From: Oenanthe sinensis
Taxonomy: Eukaryota > Streptophyta > Magnoliopsida > Apiales > Apiaceae
Assembly: GCA_028671895.1 (NCBI GenBank)
Contig: JAPMAC010000197.1
Location: 5,399,001-5,463,000, forward strand
Reading direction: 5' to 3'
DNA length: 64,000 nucleotides
This document shows, in pieces, positions 1 through 11,000 of this stretch (the first letter of the stretch is position 1; each line of letters opens with the position of its first letter). The notes beneath the pieces were generated by a model. That model did no database searches. It was not told the origin of the DNA and saw nothing but the letters and a program-made list of their open reading frames with translations. Made by a program: the position numbers and the translations under genes.

Positions 1-1047
1 GATAAAAGTGGACATCGGGTATATCATGAGTCGTATGAGAAATATGAATGATAGATAAAGGATTTAACCCTCCTATAATTAGGAGAGATATTATTGGCCT
101 CTTGATTGAGTGAGACTATAAAATGCATGGCCGTGCCCAAATAATGATTTGTTTTCATAGTCTACTCATGGATCAAGTAAACCCGGATTAAATGTTGAAG
201 AGGATGACTAAATACATGCCTCGAGTTTAATCTATAATATATATGGTTAAAGGGATTATATTACACTGAAACATTAATCACGAAAGGTTTTATCGAATCA
301 CGATTTAATTATTATTTAATTGGGTAGCAATGATGTATTACTAGATACCGCTCATTGTTTATAATTTTATTGGAGAATAAAATTATTGCTAATTAAATAA
401 TAGCCTATAGGGTCACACACATAGAGTACTTAAAGGAATAATTAATTTAAATTATAGATTTAAATTAATTGATGATTATTTGAATTTTATTATATTAATT
501 AAGTGAGACTTAATTAATTGAAATAATATAAATTCGAATTTGAATTCTGCCATTAATAATTAAGTGTGACTTAGTTATTAATTAAATAATAAAATTCGGT
601 TTTATTATTTAATCCTAAACCTACATGGGTTAGGCTTTGCTGTTATGGGTTGCTATTATGGGCCTATTAACCAACCATTATAAATAGATAATGTAGGGTT
701 AATAAGGATTACGTTTTTTAAGAAGAAAAAACGAAACCCTAGCAGCAGCAAAGGCAGAGAGAAAAGGCAGAGGCATAATTCGAAATCATCAAAGGAGGCT
801 AGTACATCCATTCCGTAATCAAGATCGTGAGACGTTCTTGAAGGTGCTCGTGTGGATACCATAGAGGTGCTTTCGAGAGGAAGACACAAGTCGTGAAAGC
901 TAGGATCTCCGTTGAGTTCGTGTAAGTCAAGACCAGACAAAGGTATGATTCCGTTTCACAATAATCAGTCCATGATTATACATGATCCTGCGTTAGGGTT
1001 CCGAAATTTTGTTATATTTACGTTTAATCCGCTGCGTTTTATGCCTC
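1..1047 (+). mobile_element. Angela-A LTR fragment, plus orientation
   Basis: Reverse complement of LTR1 (1059-2103), cut by the window start. It runs in the sense direction of an LTR and contains its TATA box (679-686) and a transcribed stretch downstream. It ends at 1047 after the sequence ATGCCTC and lacks the last 11 or so bases expected of this LTR (an end in CCCAACA), so its terminus is broken. The owner of this LTR lies outside the window. Confidence 0.9.
679..686 (+). promoter_or_regulatory. LTR TATA box (plus-oriented LTR)
   Basis: TATAAATA lies upstream of an AAACCCTAG-containing transcribed stretch. The same box is found at the equivalent position of LTR1 and LTR2. Inferred core promoter of the Angela-A LTR. 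Confidence 0.65.
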
Positions 1048-1048
1048 T

Positions 1049-2610
1049 TGTTGGGTTCCGAGGCATAAAACGCAGCGGATTAAACGTAAATATAACGAAA
1101 AATTTCGGAACCCTAACGCATGATCATGTATAAGATTGACAGATTATGGTGAAACGGAATCATACCTATGTTTGGTCTTGACTTACACGAACTCAACGGA
1201 GATCCTAGCTTTCATGACTTGTGTCTTCTTCTCGAAAGCACCTCTATGGTATCCACACGAGCACCTTCAAGAACGTCTCACGATCTTGATTACGGAATGG
1301 ATGTACTAGCCTCTTTTGATGATTTCGAATTCTGCCTCTGCCTTTTCTCTCTGCCTTTTCTGCTGCTAGGGTTCGTTTTTTCTTAAAAACTTAATCCTTA
1401 TTAACCCTACATTATCTATTTATAATGGTTGGTTAATAGGCCCATAATAGCAACCCATAACAGCAAAGCCTAATCCATGTAGGTTTAGGATTAAATAATA
1501 AAACCGAATTTTATTATTTAATTAATAACTAAGTCACACTTAATTATTAATGGCAGAATTCAAATTCGAATTTATGTTATTTCAATTAATTAAGTCTCAC
1601 TTAATTAATATAATAAAATTCAAATAATCATCAATTAATTTAAATCTATAATTTAAATTAATTATTCCTTTAAGTACTCTATGTGTGTGACCCTATAGGC
1701 TATTATTTAATTAGCAATAATTTTATTCTCCAATAAAATTATAAACAATGAGCGGTATCTAGTAATACATCATTGCTACCCAATTAAATAATAATTAAAT
1801 CGTGATTCGATAAAACCTTTCGTGATTAATGTTTCAGTGTAATATAATCACTTTAACCATATATATTATAGATTAAACTCGAGGCATGTATTTAGTCAAC
1901 CTCTTCAACATTTAATCCGGGTTTACTTGATCCATGAGTAGACTATGAAAACAAATCATTATTTGAGCACGGCCATGCATTTTATAGTCTCACTCAATCA
2001 AGAGGCCAATAATATCTCTACTAATTATAGGAGGGTTAAATCCTTTATCTATCATTCATATTTCTCATACGACTCATGATATACCCGATGTCCACTTTTA
2101 TCATCACCCGGTCAAAGGTAACTTTTAATGTAGTCAAAGTATATTAATCCTCGTATAGAAATATAATGATCTCAAGTCAAAGGATCATTACACCATTATC
2201 ACTGTGAGTCTTTCTTATGACTTTATTAAACATGAAGAATCTCACTGTGGGTCTGTCCAGTATCATGTACTCCTACATGTACCTATGTATTGACTTTAGT
2301 ATCCCCATACTTATAACCAATGAGATGTGGTTATCAGTCAAACAACATACTAGTCTATTTATGTATTATTATTGTCCTATAATAATAATACTCGACTAGG
2401 GACATTTAAGAATATGATATATTATATAATCTCAAGTTCAAGTCATGTACTAAACTATACAATGTGTATCATGATTCTAAGGACATTTATTATGCTAACA
2501 AATATATCGCAGTAATTAAAGTCATAATAAATATGTTTATTGAATAATCAATTGACATAAAGGTTTATCAAAATAAACATTGTATTGCCTCTAGGGCACC
2601 TACACCAACA
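1049..2610 (-). mobile_element. LTR1, 3' LTR of Angela-A1
   Basis: 1562 bp, bounded by TG at 1049 and CA at 2610 and followed by a polypurine tract on the minus strand. It aligns end to end with LTR2 except for a 200 bp duplication present only in LTR2. TATA box at 1417-1424 (minus). No coding function; short ORFs within it are antisense to the LTR transcript. Confidence 0.92.
1417..1424 (-). promoter_or_regulatory. LTR1 TATA box
   Basis: TATAAATA on the minus strand, followed downstream by an AACCCTAGCAGCAG stretch as in the other Angela-A LTRs. Inferred promoter. Confidence 0.65.
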
Positions 2611-2621
2611 ATCTCCCACTT
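2611..2621 (-). other. Polypurine tract of Angela-A1
   Basis: AAGTGGGAGAT on the minus strand abuts the LTR start TGTTGG. This is the expected primer for plus-strand DNA synthesis in copia elements. Confidence 0.85.
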
Positions 2622-2624
2622 GCA

Positions 2625-3127
2625 CTAGAGCCAATCACCCATGTATCTAATACCCATGGAACTAGTGTGACCGTCGTGCTTCTTCTGCGACAAGCCTTTG
2701 GTCAGTGGGTCTGCAATGTTATCATTTGTGTGCACTTTACATATGTGTATGTCACCCCTTTCATTAATCTCTCGAATGAGGTGATATCTCCTGAGTATGT
2801 GTTTGGTTCGGGAGTGAGCTCTAGGTTCTTTAGCCTGTGCAATGGCTCCATTATTATCGCAGTATAGATCAATGGGATCTGCGATCGATGGAACCACTCC
2901 CAAATCAGTAATGAATTTTCGAATCCAAACAGCTTCCTTAGCCGCTTCACAAGCTGCAATGTACTCAGCCTCCATTGTAGAATCAGCTACTGTTTCTTGT
3001 TTTGACCTCTTCCAACTTACAGCACCTCCGTTTAGACAAAACACAAAACCAGACTGTGATACAGTATCATCCCTGTCTGTTTGAAAACTTGCATCGGTGT
3101 AACCTTTTACAACCAGTTTTTCCTCTC
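2625..3127 (-). pseudogene. Angela-A1 pol, RNase H C-terminal part
   Basis: Matches the C-terminal part of the A2 polyprotein. It contains the RNase H residues in STMEAEY, in YCDNNGA and in NIADPLTKGL, and ends at the same stop as A2. It is out of frame with the rest of pol because one C is missing near 3126-3129, where A1 has CCTCTCTCC and A2 has CCTCTCCTCC. The first RNase H aspartate (YTDAS) lies near this break. RNase H would degrade the RNA template during cDNA synthesis; this copy cannot be made as part of the polyprotein. Confidence 0.88.
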
Positions 3128-5491
3128 TCCATACACCAAGAATGAATCTTTAGTCCTTTTCAAGTACTTTAGAATATTCTTGACAGCCGTCCAGTGACCT
3201 TCACCTGGATTAGATTGGTATCTGCTCGTCATGCTTAAAGCATACGAAACATCTGAGCGAGTACATACCATCGCATACATGATGGATCCAATTGCTGAGG
3301 CATATGGAACCTTACTCATGCGGTCCTTGTCATCCAATGATTTCAGACACTGATCTTTAGAGATCGTTATCCCTTGAGACAAGGGGACATATCCCCTTTT
3401 TGCATTTTGCATACCAAAACGATGCAAAACCTTATCGATGTATGTACTCTGACTTAGACCGATCATCCTTCTAGATCTATCCTTATAGATCCTCATTCCT
3501 AGAATGTAAGATGCTTCTCCTAAGTCTTTCATAGAGAAGTTGCTCCCTAACCAAATCTTAACAGCCTTGAGAGAAGGTATGTCATTCCCCATTAGTAGTA
3601 TGTCATCAACATATAGTACTATGAATGCCACATGGCTCCCACTAACCTTCTTGTAAACACAAGGTTCATCTTCGTTTTGAACAAAGCCATACTCTTTGAC
3701 TGTTTCATCAAAACGGATATTCCATCTCCTAGAAGCTTGCTTCAATCCATAAATGGATCGACGTAATTTACATACCTTGCTAACATTCCTTGGATCGACA
3801 AAACCTTCAGGTTGTGTCATGTACACATCCACATCCTCTTCAAGTATTCCGTTAAGGAAGGCTGTTTTGACATCCATTTGCCAGATTTCATAATCATGGA
3901 ATGCTGCAATAGCAAGCAAAATCCTTATGGACTTGACCATAGCCACTGGTGAGAAAGTCTCATCATAGTCAATACCATTAATTTGTCTGAAACCTTTTGC
4001 AACCAGCCTTGCTTTATAGGTCTGAACATTTCCATCCATGTCAGTTTTCTTCTTGAAAACCCATTTGCACCCTATGGGTTTTACCCCTTCAGGTGGATCA
4101 ACCAAAGTCCATACTCGGTTTTCGTACATGGAATCCATCTCGGATTTCATGGCTTCTAGCCATCTCTTAGAGTCTGGACTGTTCATAGCATCTTGGTATG
4201 TGAGAGGCTCATCTTCATCTATGAGCATCAAATCACCACATTGAGTCAAGAGAAATCCATATCTCTCTGGCTCATGGCGAATTCTACCAGTTCTACGAAC
4301 AACATGTGTTTGTTGAGCATTATCATTATCCTGCTCCTGTTCCACTTCAGGTTCTATGCTATTTTGTGGTTCTCGATCTTCATCGAGGTCTATAGTTCTC
4401 CCACTGTTTCTTTTGGAAACAAAATCTCTTTCCATGAAAACAGCGTCTCGAGCAATAAACACCTTCTGCTCAGAAGGACTATAAAAATAATACGCCTTTG
4501 TTTCTTTAGGGTATCCCAGAAAATTGCACTCTTCAGATTTAGGTCCAAGCTTGTGAGATACTTGACGTTTCACAAACGCCTTGCATCCCCAAACTTTCAT
4601 AAAGTTCATGCCTGACCGTTTCTTCTCCCATATCTCATATGGAGTCTTTTGAACCTTCTTAGTAGGAACACGGTTAAGTGTGAAAGCCGCTGTTTCTAGA
4701 GCGTAACCCCAGAAACTAATTGGAAGATCTGCATGACTCATCATCGATCGCACCATGTCCAACAAGGTGCGATTTCTCCTCTCTGAAACTCCATTCCATT
4801 GAGGTGTACCTGGCGGAGTGAGTTGTGATACAATACCACACTCCTTTAAATAATCTTTAAATTCTGTGCTCAAGTATTCTCCTCCACGATCAGATCGTAA
4901 GATTTTAATACTTGTGCCTCCGCCAATTTGCTTCTCTACTTCAGCCTTGTATTCTTTGAACTTTTCAAAAGAATCGGATTTATTCTTCATAAGATATACA
5001 TATCCATATCTACTGAAATCATCAGTAAATGTTATGAAGTAGTAGTAGCCTCCTCTAGCCATCACACGCATTGGGCCGCATACATCACTATGTATTAGCT
5101 CCAGACGTTCAGTGGCCCTTTGACCCTTACCAGTGAAAGGGGCTTTAGTCATTTTACCAAGCATACAAGATTCGCATTCTTGGTATGATTCAAAATCAAA
5201 CTTATCCAAATATCCATCCTTATGTAATTTGGATATGCGTTTCTGATTTATATGGCCTAGACGACAATGCAAGAGGTATGTTTGATTTGAGTCTTTAACT
5301 TTAAGTCGTTTGTTTTCTATATTACAGACAGGATTATCTAAGTCAAGAACATATAAACCATTAAATAAACGCGCAACACCATAGGTTGAATCATTCAAAG
5401 CAAAAGAGCAACTGTTGTTCTTTATTGTAAACGAAAAACCTTTCTTGTCCAAACAAGAAATAGAAATAATGTTTCTGCGAATCGCAGGCAC
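3107..5491 (-). pseudogene. Angela-A1 pol: GAG-pre-integrase, integrase, RT
   Basis: An open stretch of about 794 codons covering the GAG-pre-integrase zinc motif (HCRLGHIN ... CESC), the integrase core (HSDVCGP, SDRGGEY and GVSERRNRT for the D, D, E triad), RT with YVDD, and the start of RNase H. It is separated from gag-protease by the nonsense codon TAA at 5492-5494 (TAC in A2) and from the RNase H end by a 1 bp deletion. It has no ATG of its own at the upstream end, so it is a piece of a broken polyprotein. Sequence is almost the same as A2, so both lesions are young. Confidence 0.92.
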
Positions 5492-6288
5492 TTAATAACA
5501 ATTTTCCAGTTCTAAAACTAGCCCAGAGGGCAAAGATAAATAATATGTTCCTACAGCTAAAGCAACAACTCTTGCTCCATTGGCAACTCGTAGGTCCATT
5601 TCTCCTTTAGCCAATGTCCTACTTCTCTGCATTTCCTGCACATTTATATAAATGTGAGAAGCACATCCAGTATCCAATACCCAAGATGTAGAAATAGACA
5701 GATTGACTTTTATAAGATATATACCTGAAGTAGAAGCTTGCTCAGCCCTCTTCTTCTTCAGATCCTCCAAGTAAACTGAACAGTTTCTCTTCCAGTGACC
5801 AGTTTTCTTACAGTAGTGACATTCACCTTTAGCGACCCCACCTTTAGGCTTTAAAGCCTGTTTGGGACCTGACTTTGGCTTGGGTGTAGAATCAGAACCT
5901 GTCTTCTTCTTACCCTTCCACTTGCCTTTCCCTTTGGCCTTACCTTTATTGCCCACCATCAGTATGGGAGCAGGTTCAGCCGTCTTCATGTTGGTCTCAT
6001 ATGTTCTCAACATAGCCAACAATTCAGTAGGCGTTTTGTCAAATTCATTCATGTTGTAGTTTATGATAAACTGGGTGAATTTGTTGTTCAAAGAATTCAT
6101 GATTAGGTCAATACCAATTTCCTGAATAATCGGGAAACCCAAAGTATCAAGATACTCAATGTAACCAATCATCTTCAGAACATGTGGGCCAACTGGTTCA
6201 CTTGCCCCTTGTTTGCAATTAAAAAGTGACTTGCTCGTGTTGAACCTTTCTTGACGAGTTTGGCTTGCAAACATGCTTTGCAAGTGCT
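5492..6288 (-). pseudogene. Angela-A1 gag-protease fragment
   Basis: Encodes the second part of gag, a lysine/glycine-rich basic stretch, a CCHC zinc knuckle (CHYCKKTGHWKRNC) and the aspartic protease motif WVLDTGCASH. It begins at the LTR2 junction (6288), equivalent to about residue 114 of A2, so the first 113 or so residues are lost. It ends at the premature TAA (5492-5494). The gag shell protein would bind element RNA through the knuckle and the protease would cut the polyprotein. Truncation of the N-terminus alone makes it non-functional. Confidence 0.9.
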
Positions 6289-6388
6289 TGTTGGGTTCCG
6301 AGGCATAAAACGCAGCGGATTAAACATAAATATAACGAAAAATTTCGGAACCCTAACGCAGGATCATGTATAAGATTGACAGATTATG

Positions 6389-6788
6389 GTGAAACGGAAT
6401 CATACCTATGTTTGGTCTTGACTTACACGAACTCAACGGAGATCCTAGCTTTCACGACTTGTGTCTTCTTCTCGAAAGCACCTCTATGGTATCCACACGA
6501 GCACCTTCAAGAACGTCTCACGATCTTGATTACGGAATGGATGTACTAGCCTCCTTTGATGATTTCGAATTCTGCCTCTGCCTTTTCTGTGAAACGGAAT
6601 CATACCTTTGTCTGGTCTTGACTTACACGAACTCAACGGAGATCCTAGCTTTCACGACTTGTGTCTTCCTCTCGAAAGCACCTCTATGGTATCCACACGA
6701 GCACCTTCAAGAACGTCTCACGATCTTGATTACGGAATGGATGTACTAGCCTCCTTTGATGATTTCGAATTATGCCTCTGCCTTTTCT
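6389..6788. repeat. 200 bp tandem duplication inside LTR2
   Basis: Units 6389-6588 and 6589-6788 both start GTGAAACGGAATCATACC and differ at only a few bases. LTR1 has one unit. The unit lies downstream of the TATA box in element orientation, so it lengthens the transcribed R/U5 part. Confidence 0.92.
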
Positions 6789-6861
6789 CTCTGCCTTTGC
6801 TGCTGCTAGGGTTTCGTTTTTTCTTCTTAAAAAACGTAATCCTTATTAACCCTACATTATC

Positions 6862-6869
6862 TATTTATA
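6862..6869 (-). promoter_or_regulatory. LTR2 TATA box
   Basis: TATAAATA on the minus strand at the same LTR position as 1417-1424. Inferred promoter; as a 3' LTR it would read outward into A1. Confidence 0.65.
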
Positions 6870-8055
6870 ATGGTTGGTTAATAGGCCCATAATAGCAACC
6901 CATAACAGCAAAGCCTAACCCATGTAGGTTTAGGATTAAATAATAAAACCGAATTTTATTATTTAATTAATAACTAAGTCACACTTAATTATTAATGGCA
7001 GAATTCAAATTCGAATTTATATTATTTCAATTAATTAAGTCTCACTTAATTAATATAATAAAATTCAAATAATCATCAATTAATTTAAATCTATAATTTA
7101 AATTAATTATTCCTTTAAGTACTCTATGTGTGTGACCCTATAGGCTATTATTTAATTAGCAATAATTTTATTCTCCAATAAAATTATAAACAATGAGCGG
7201 TATCTAGTAATACATCATTGCTACCCAATTAAATAATAATTAAATCGTGATTCGATAAAACCTTTTGTGATTAATGTTTCAGTGTAATATAATCCATTTA
7301 ACCATATATATTATAGATTAAACTCGAGGCATGTATTTAGTCATCCTCTTCAACATTTAATCCGGGTTTACTTGATCCATGAGTAGACTATGAAAACTAA
7401 TCATTATTTGAGCACGACCATGCATTTTATAGTCTCACTCAATCAAGAGGCCAATAATATCTCTCCTAATTATAGGAGGGTTAAATCCTTTATCTATCAT
7501 TCATATTTCTCATACGACTCATGATATACCCGATGTCCACTTTTATCATCACCCGGTCAAAGGTAACTTTTAATGTAGTCAAAGTATATTAATCATCGTA
7601 TAGAAATATAATGATCTCAAGTCAAAGGATCATTACACCATTATCACTGTGAGTCTTTCTTATGACTTTATTAAACATGAAGAATCTCACTGTGGGTCTG
7701 TCCAGTACCATGTACTCCTGCATGTACCTATGTGTTGACTTTAGTATCCCCATACTTATAACCAATGAGATGTGGTTATCTGTCAAACAACATACTAGTC
7801 TATTTATGTATTATTATTGTCCTATAATAATAATACTCGACTAGGGACATTTAAGAATATGATCTATTATATAATCTCAAGTTCAAATCATGTACTAAAC
7901 TATACAATGTGTATCATGATTCTAAGGACATTTATTATGCTAACAAATATATCGCAGTAATTAAAGTCATAATAAATATGTTTATTGAATAATCAATTGA
8001 CATAAAGGTTTATCAAAATAAACATTGTATTGCCTCTAGGGCACCTACACCAACA

Positions 8056-8066
8056 ATCTCCCACTT
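8056..8066 (-). other. Polypurine tract of Angela-A2
   Basis: AAGTGGGAGAT directly before the LTR2 start, identical to the A1 tract. Inferred plus-strand primer. Confidence 0.85.
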
Positions 8067-8069
8067 GCA

Positions 8070-11000
8070 CTAGAGCCAATCACCCATGTATCTAATACCC
8101 ATGGAACTAGTGTGACCGTCGTGCTTCTTCTGCGACAAGCCTTTGGTCAGTGGGTCTGCAATGTTATCATTTGTGTGCACTTTACATATGTGTATGTCAC
8201 CCCTTTCATTAATCTCTCGAATGAGGTGATATCTCCTGAGTATGTGTTTGGTTCGGGAGTGAGCTCTAGGTTCTTTAGCCTGTGCAATGGCTCCATTATT
8301 ATCGCAGTATAGATCAATGGGATCTGCGATCGATGGAACCACTCCCAAATCAGTAATGAATTTTCGAATCCAAACAGCTTCCTTAGCCGCTTCACAAGCT
8401 ACAATGTACTCAGCCTCCATTGTAGAATCAGCTACTGTTTCTTGTTTTGAACTCTTCCAACTTACAGCACCTCCGTTTAGACAAAACACAAAACCAGACT
8501 GTGATACAGTATCATCCCTGTCTGTTTGAAAACTTGCATCGGTGTAACCTTTTACAACCAGTTTTTCCTCTCCTCCATACACCAAGAATGAATCTTTAGT
8601 CCTTTTCAAGTACTTTAGAATATTCTTGACAGCCGTCCAGTGACCTTCACCTGGATTAGATTGGTATCTGCTCGTCATGCTTAAAGCATACGAAACATCT
8701 GGGCGAGTACATACCATCGCATACATGATGGATCCAATTGCTGAGGCATATGGAACCTTACTCATGCGGTCCTTGTCATCCAATGATTTCGGACACTGAT
8801 CTTTAGAGATCGTTATCCCTTGAGACAAGGGGACATATCCCCTTTTTGTATTTTGCATACCAAAACGATGCAAAATCTTATCGATGTATGTACTCTGACT
8901 TAGACCGATCATCCTTCTAGATCTATCCCTATAGATCCTCATTCCTAGAATGTAGGATGCTTCTCCTAAGTCTTTCGTAGAGAAGTTGCTCCCTAACCAA
9001 ATCTTAACAGCCTTGAGAGAAGGTATGTCATTCCCCATTAGTAGTATGTCATCAACATATAGTACTATGAATGCCACATGGCTCCCACTAACCTTCTTGT
9101 AAACACAAGGTTCATCTTCGTTTTGAACAAAGCCATACTCTTTGACTGTTTCATCAAAACGGATATTCCATCTCCTAGAGGCTTGCTTCAATCCATAAAT
9201 GGATCGACGTAATTTACATACCTTGCTAACATTCCTTGGATCGACAAAACCTTCAGGTTGTGTCATGTACACATCCACATCCTCTTCAAGTATTCCGTTA
9301 AGGAAGGCTGTTTTGACATCCATTTGCCAGATTTCATAATCATGGAATGCTGCAATAGCAAGCAAAATCCTTATGGACTTGACCATAGCCACTGGTGAGA
9401 AAGTCTCATCATAGTCAATACCATGAATTTGTCTGAAACCTTTTGCAACCAGCCTTGCTTTATAGGTCTGAACATTTCCATCCATGTCAGTTTTCTTCTT
9501 GAAAACCCATTTGCACCCTATGGGTTTTACCCCTTCAGGTGGATCAACCAAAGTCCATACTCGGTTTTCGTACATGGAATCCATCTCGGATTTCATGGCT
9601 TCTAGCCATCTCTTAGAGTCTGGACTGTTCATAGCATCTTGGTATGTGAGAGGCTCATCTTCATCTATGAGCATCAAATCACCACATTGAGTCAAGAGAA
9701 ATCCATATCTCTCTGGCTCATGGCGAATTCTACCAGTTCTACGAACAACATGTGTTTGTTGAGCATTATCATTATCCTGCTCCGGTTCCACTTCAGGTTC
9801 TATGCTATTTTGTGGTTCTCGATCTTCATCGAGGTCTATAGTTCTCCCACTGTTTCTTTTGGAAACAAAATCTCTTTCCATGAAAACAGCGTCTCGAGCA
9901 ATAAACACCTTCTGCTCAGAAGGACTATAAAAATAATACGCCTTTGTTTCTTTAGGGTATCCCAGAAAATTGCACTCTTCAGATTTAGGTCCAAGCTTGT
10001 CAGATACTTGACGTTTCACAAACGCCTTGCATCCCCAAACTTTCATAAAGTTCATGCCTGACCGTTTCTTCTCCCATATCTCATATGGAGTCTTTTGAAC
10101 CTTCTTAGTAGGAACACGGTTAAGTGTGAAAGCCGCTGTTTCTAGAGCGTAACCCCAGAAACTAATTGGAAGATCTGCATGACTCATCATCGATCGCACC
10201 ATGTCCAACAAGGTGCGATTTCTCCTCTCTGAAACTCCATTCCATTGAGGTGTACCTGGCGGAGTGAGTTGTGATACAATACCACACTCCTTTAAATAAT
10301 CTTTAAATTCTGTGCTCAAGTATTCTCCTCCACGATCAGATCGTAAGATTTTAATACTTGTGCCTCCGCCAATTTGCTTCTCTACTTCAGCCTTGTATTC
10401 TTTGAACTTTTCAAAAGAATCGGATTTATTCTTCATAAGATATACATATCCATATCTACTGAAATCATCAGTAAATGTTATGAAGTAGTAGTAGCCTCCT
10501 CTAGCCATCACACGCATTGGGCCGCATACATCACTATGTATTAGCTCCAGACGTTCAGTGGCCCTTTGACCCTTACCAATGAAAGGGGCTTTAGTCATTT
10601 TACCAAGCAAACAAGATTCGCATTCTTGGTATGATTCAAAATCAAACTTATCCAAATATCCATCCTTATGTAATTTGGATATGCGTTTCTCATTTATATG
10701 GCCTAGACGACAATGCCAGAGGTATGTTTGATTTGAGTCATTAACTTTAAGTCGTTTGTTTTCTATATTACAGACATGATTATCTAAGTCAAGAACATAT
10801 AAACCATTAAACAAACGCGCAACACCATAGGTTAAATCATTCAAAGCAAAAGAGCAACTGTTGTTCTTTATTGTAAACGAAAAACCTTTCTTGTCCAAAC
10901 AAGAAATAGAAATAATGTTTCTGCGAGTCGCAGGCACGTAATAACAATTTTCTAGTTCTAAAACTAGCCCAGAGGGCAAAGATAAATAATATGTTCCTAC

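Larger units (their letters stand above)
1..2103. repeat. Kilobase-scale inverted repeat of two Angela-A LTRs
   Basis: Arm 1-1047 pairs with arm 1059-2103 with few mismatches and small indels; base 1 pairs with 2103. The central spacer is about 11 bp (1048-1058). Transcription across it could give a long hairpin RNA. Real inverted LTR junction is the first reading; an assembly chimera is the alternative. Confidence 0.92.
1049..6288 (-). mobile_element. Angela-A1, 5'-truncated Ty1/copia (Angela/BARE-type) element
   Basis: In minus-strand order the order is truncated gag, protease, integrase, RT, RNase H, polypurine tract and 3' LTR (LTR1). The lineage is inferred from the LTR start TGTTGG followed by GCCCTAGAGGCAATA, the LTR length near 1.5 kb and the gag-pol type. 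The element begins abruptly at 6288, at about gag codon 114, directly against LTR2 of A2. Leader, gag N-terminus and 5' LTR are missing. It is nearly identical to A2, so the copies are recent relatives. Confidence 0.88.
6289..8055 (-). mobile_element. LTR2, 3' LTR of Angela-A2
   Basis: 1767 bp from TG at 6289 to CA at 8055. Without its internal 200 bp duplication it is about the length of LTR1 (1562 bp). On the minus strand it is preceded by the A2 polypurine tract. It joins A1 gag sequence at 6288 with no recognisable second target duplication. Confidence 0.92.

Noticed and set aside
656..940. A 94-codon ORF found in every Angela-A LTR copy (also 1168-1386, 6408-6749, 6608-6892)
   Set aside because: It is antisense to the LTR transcript, lies in R/U5 and its repeated appearance only reflects the near identity of the LTR copies. 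No domain is visible.
4038..4615. Plus-strand ORFs inside Angela-A1 pol, and their copies at 9423-10061
   Set aside because: Antisense shadows of the RT and linker coding sequence on the minus strand.
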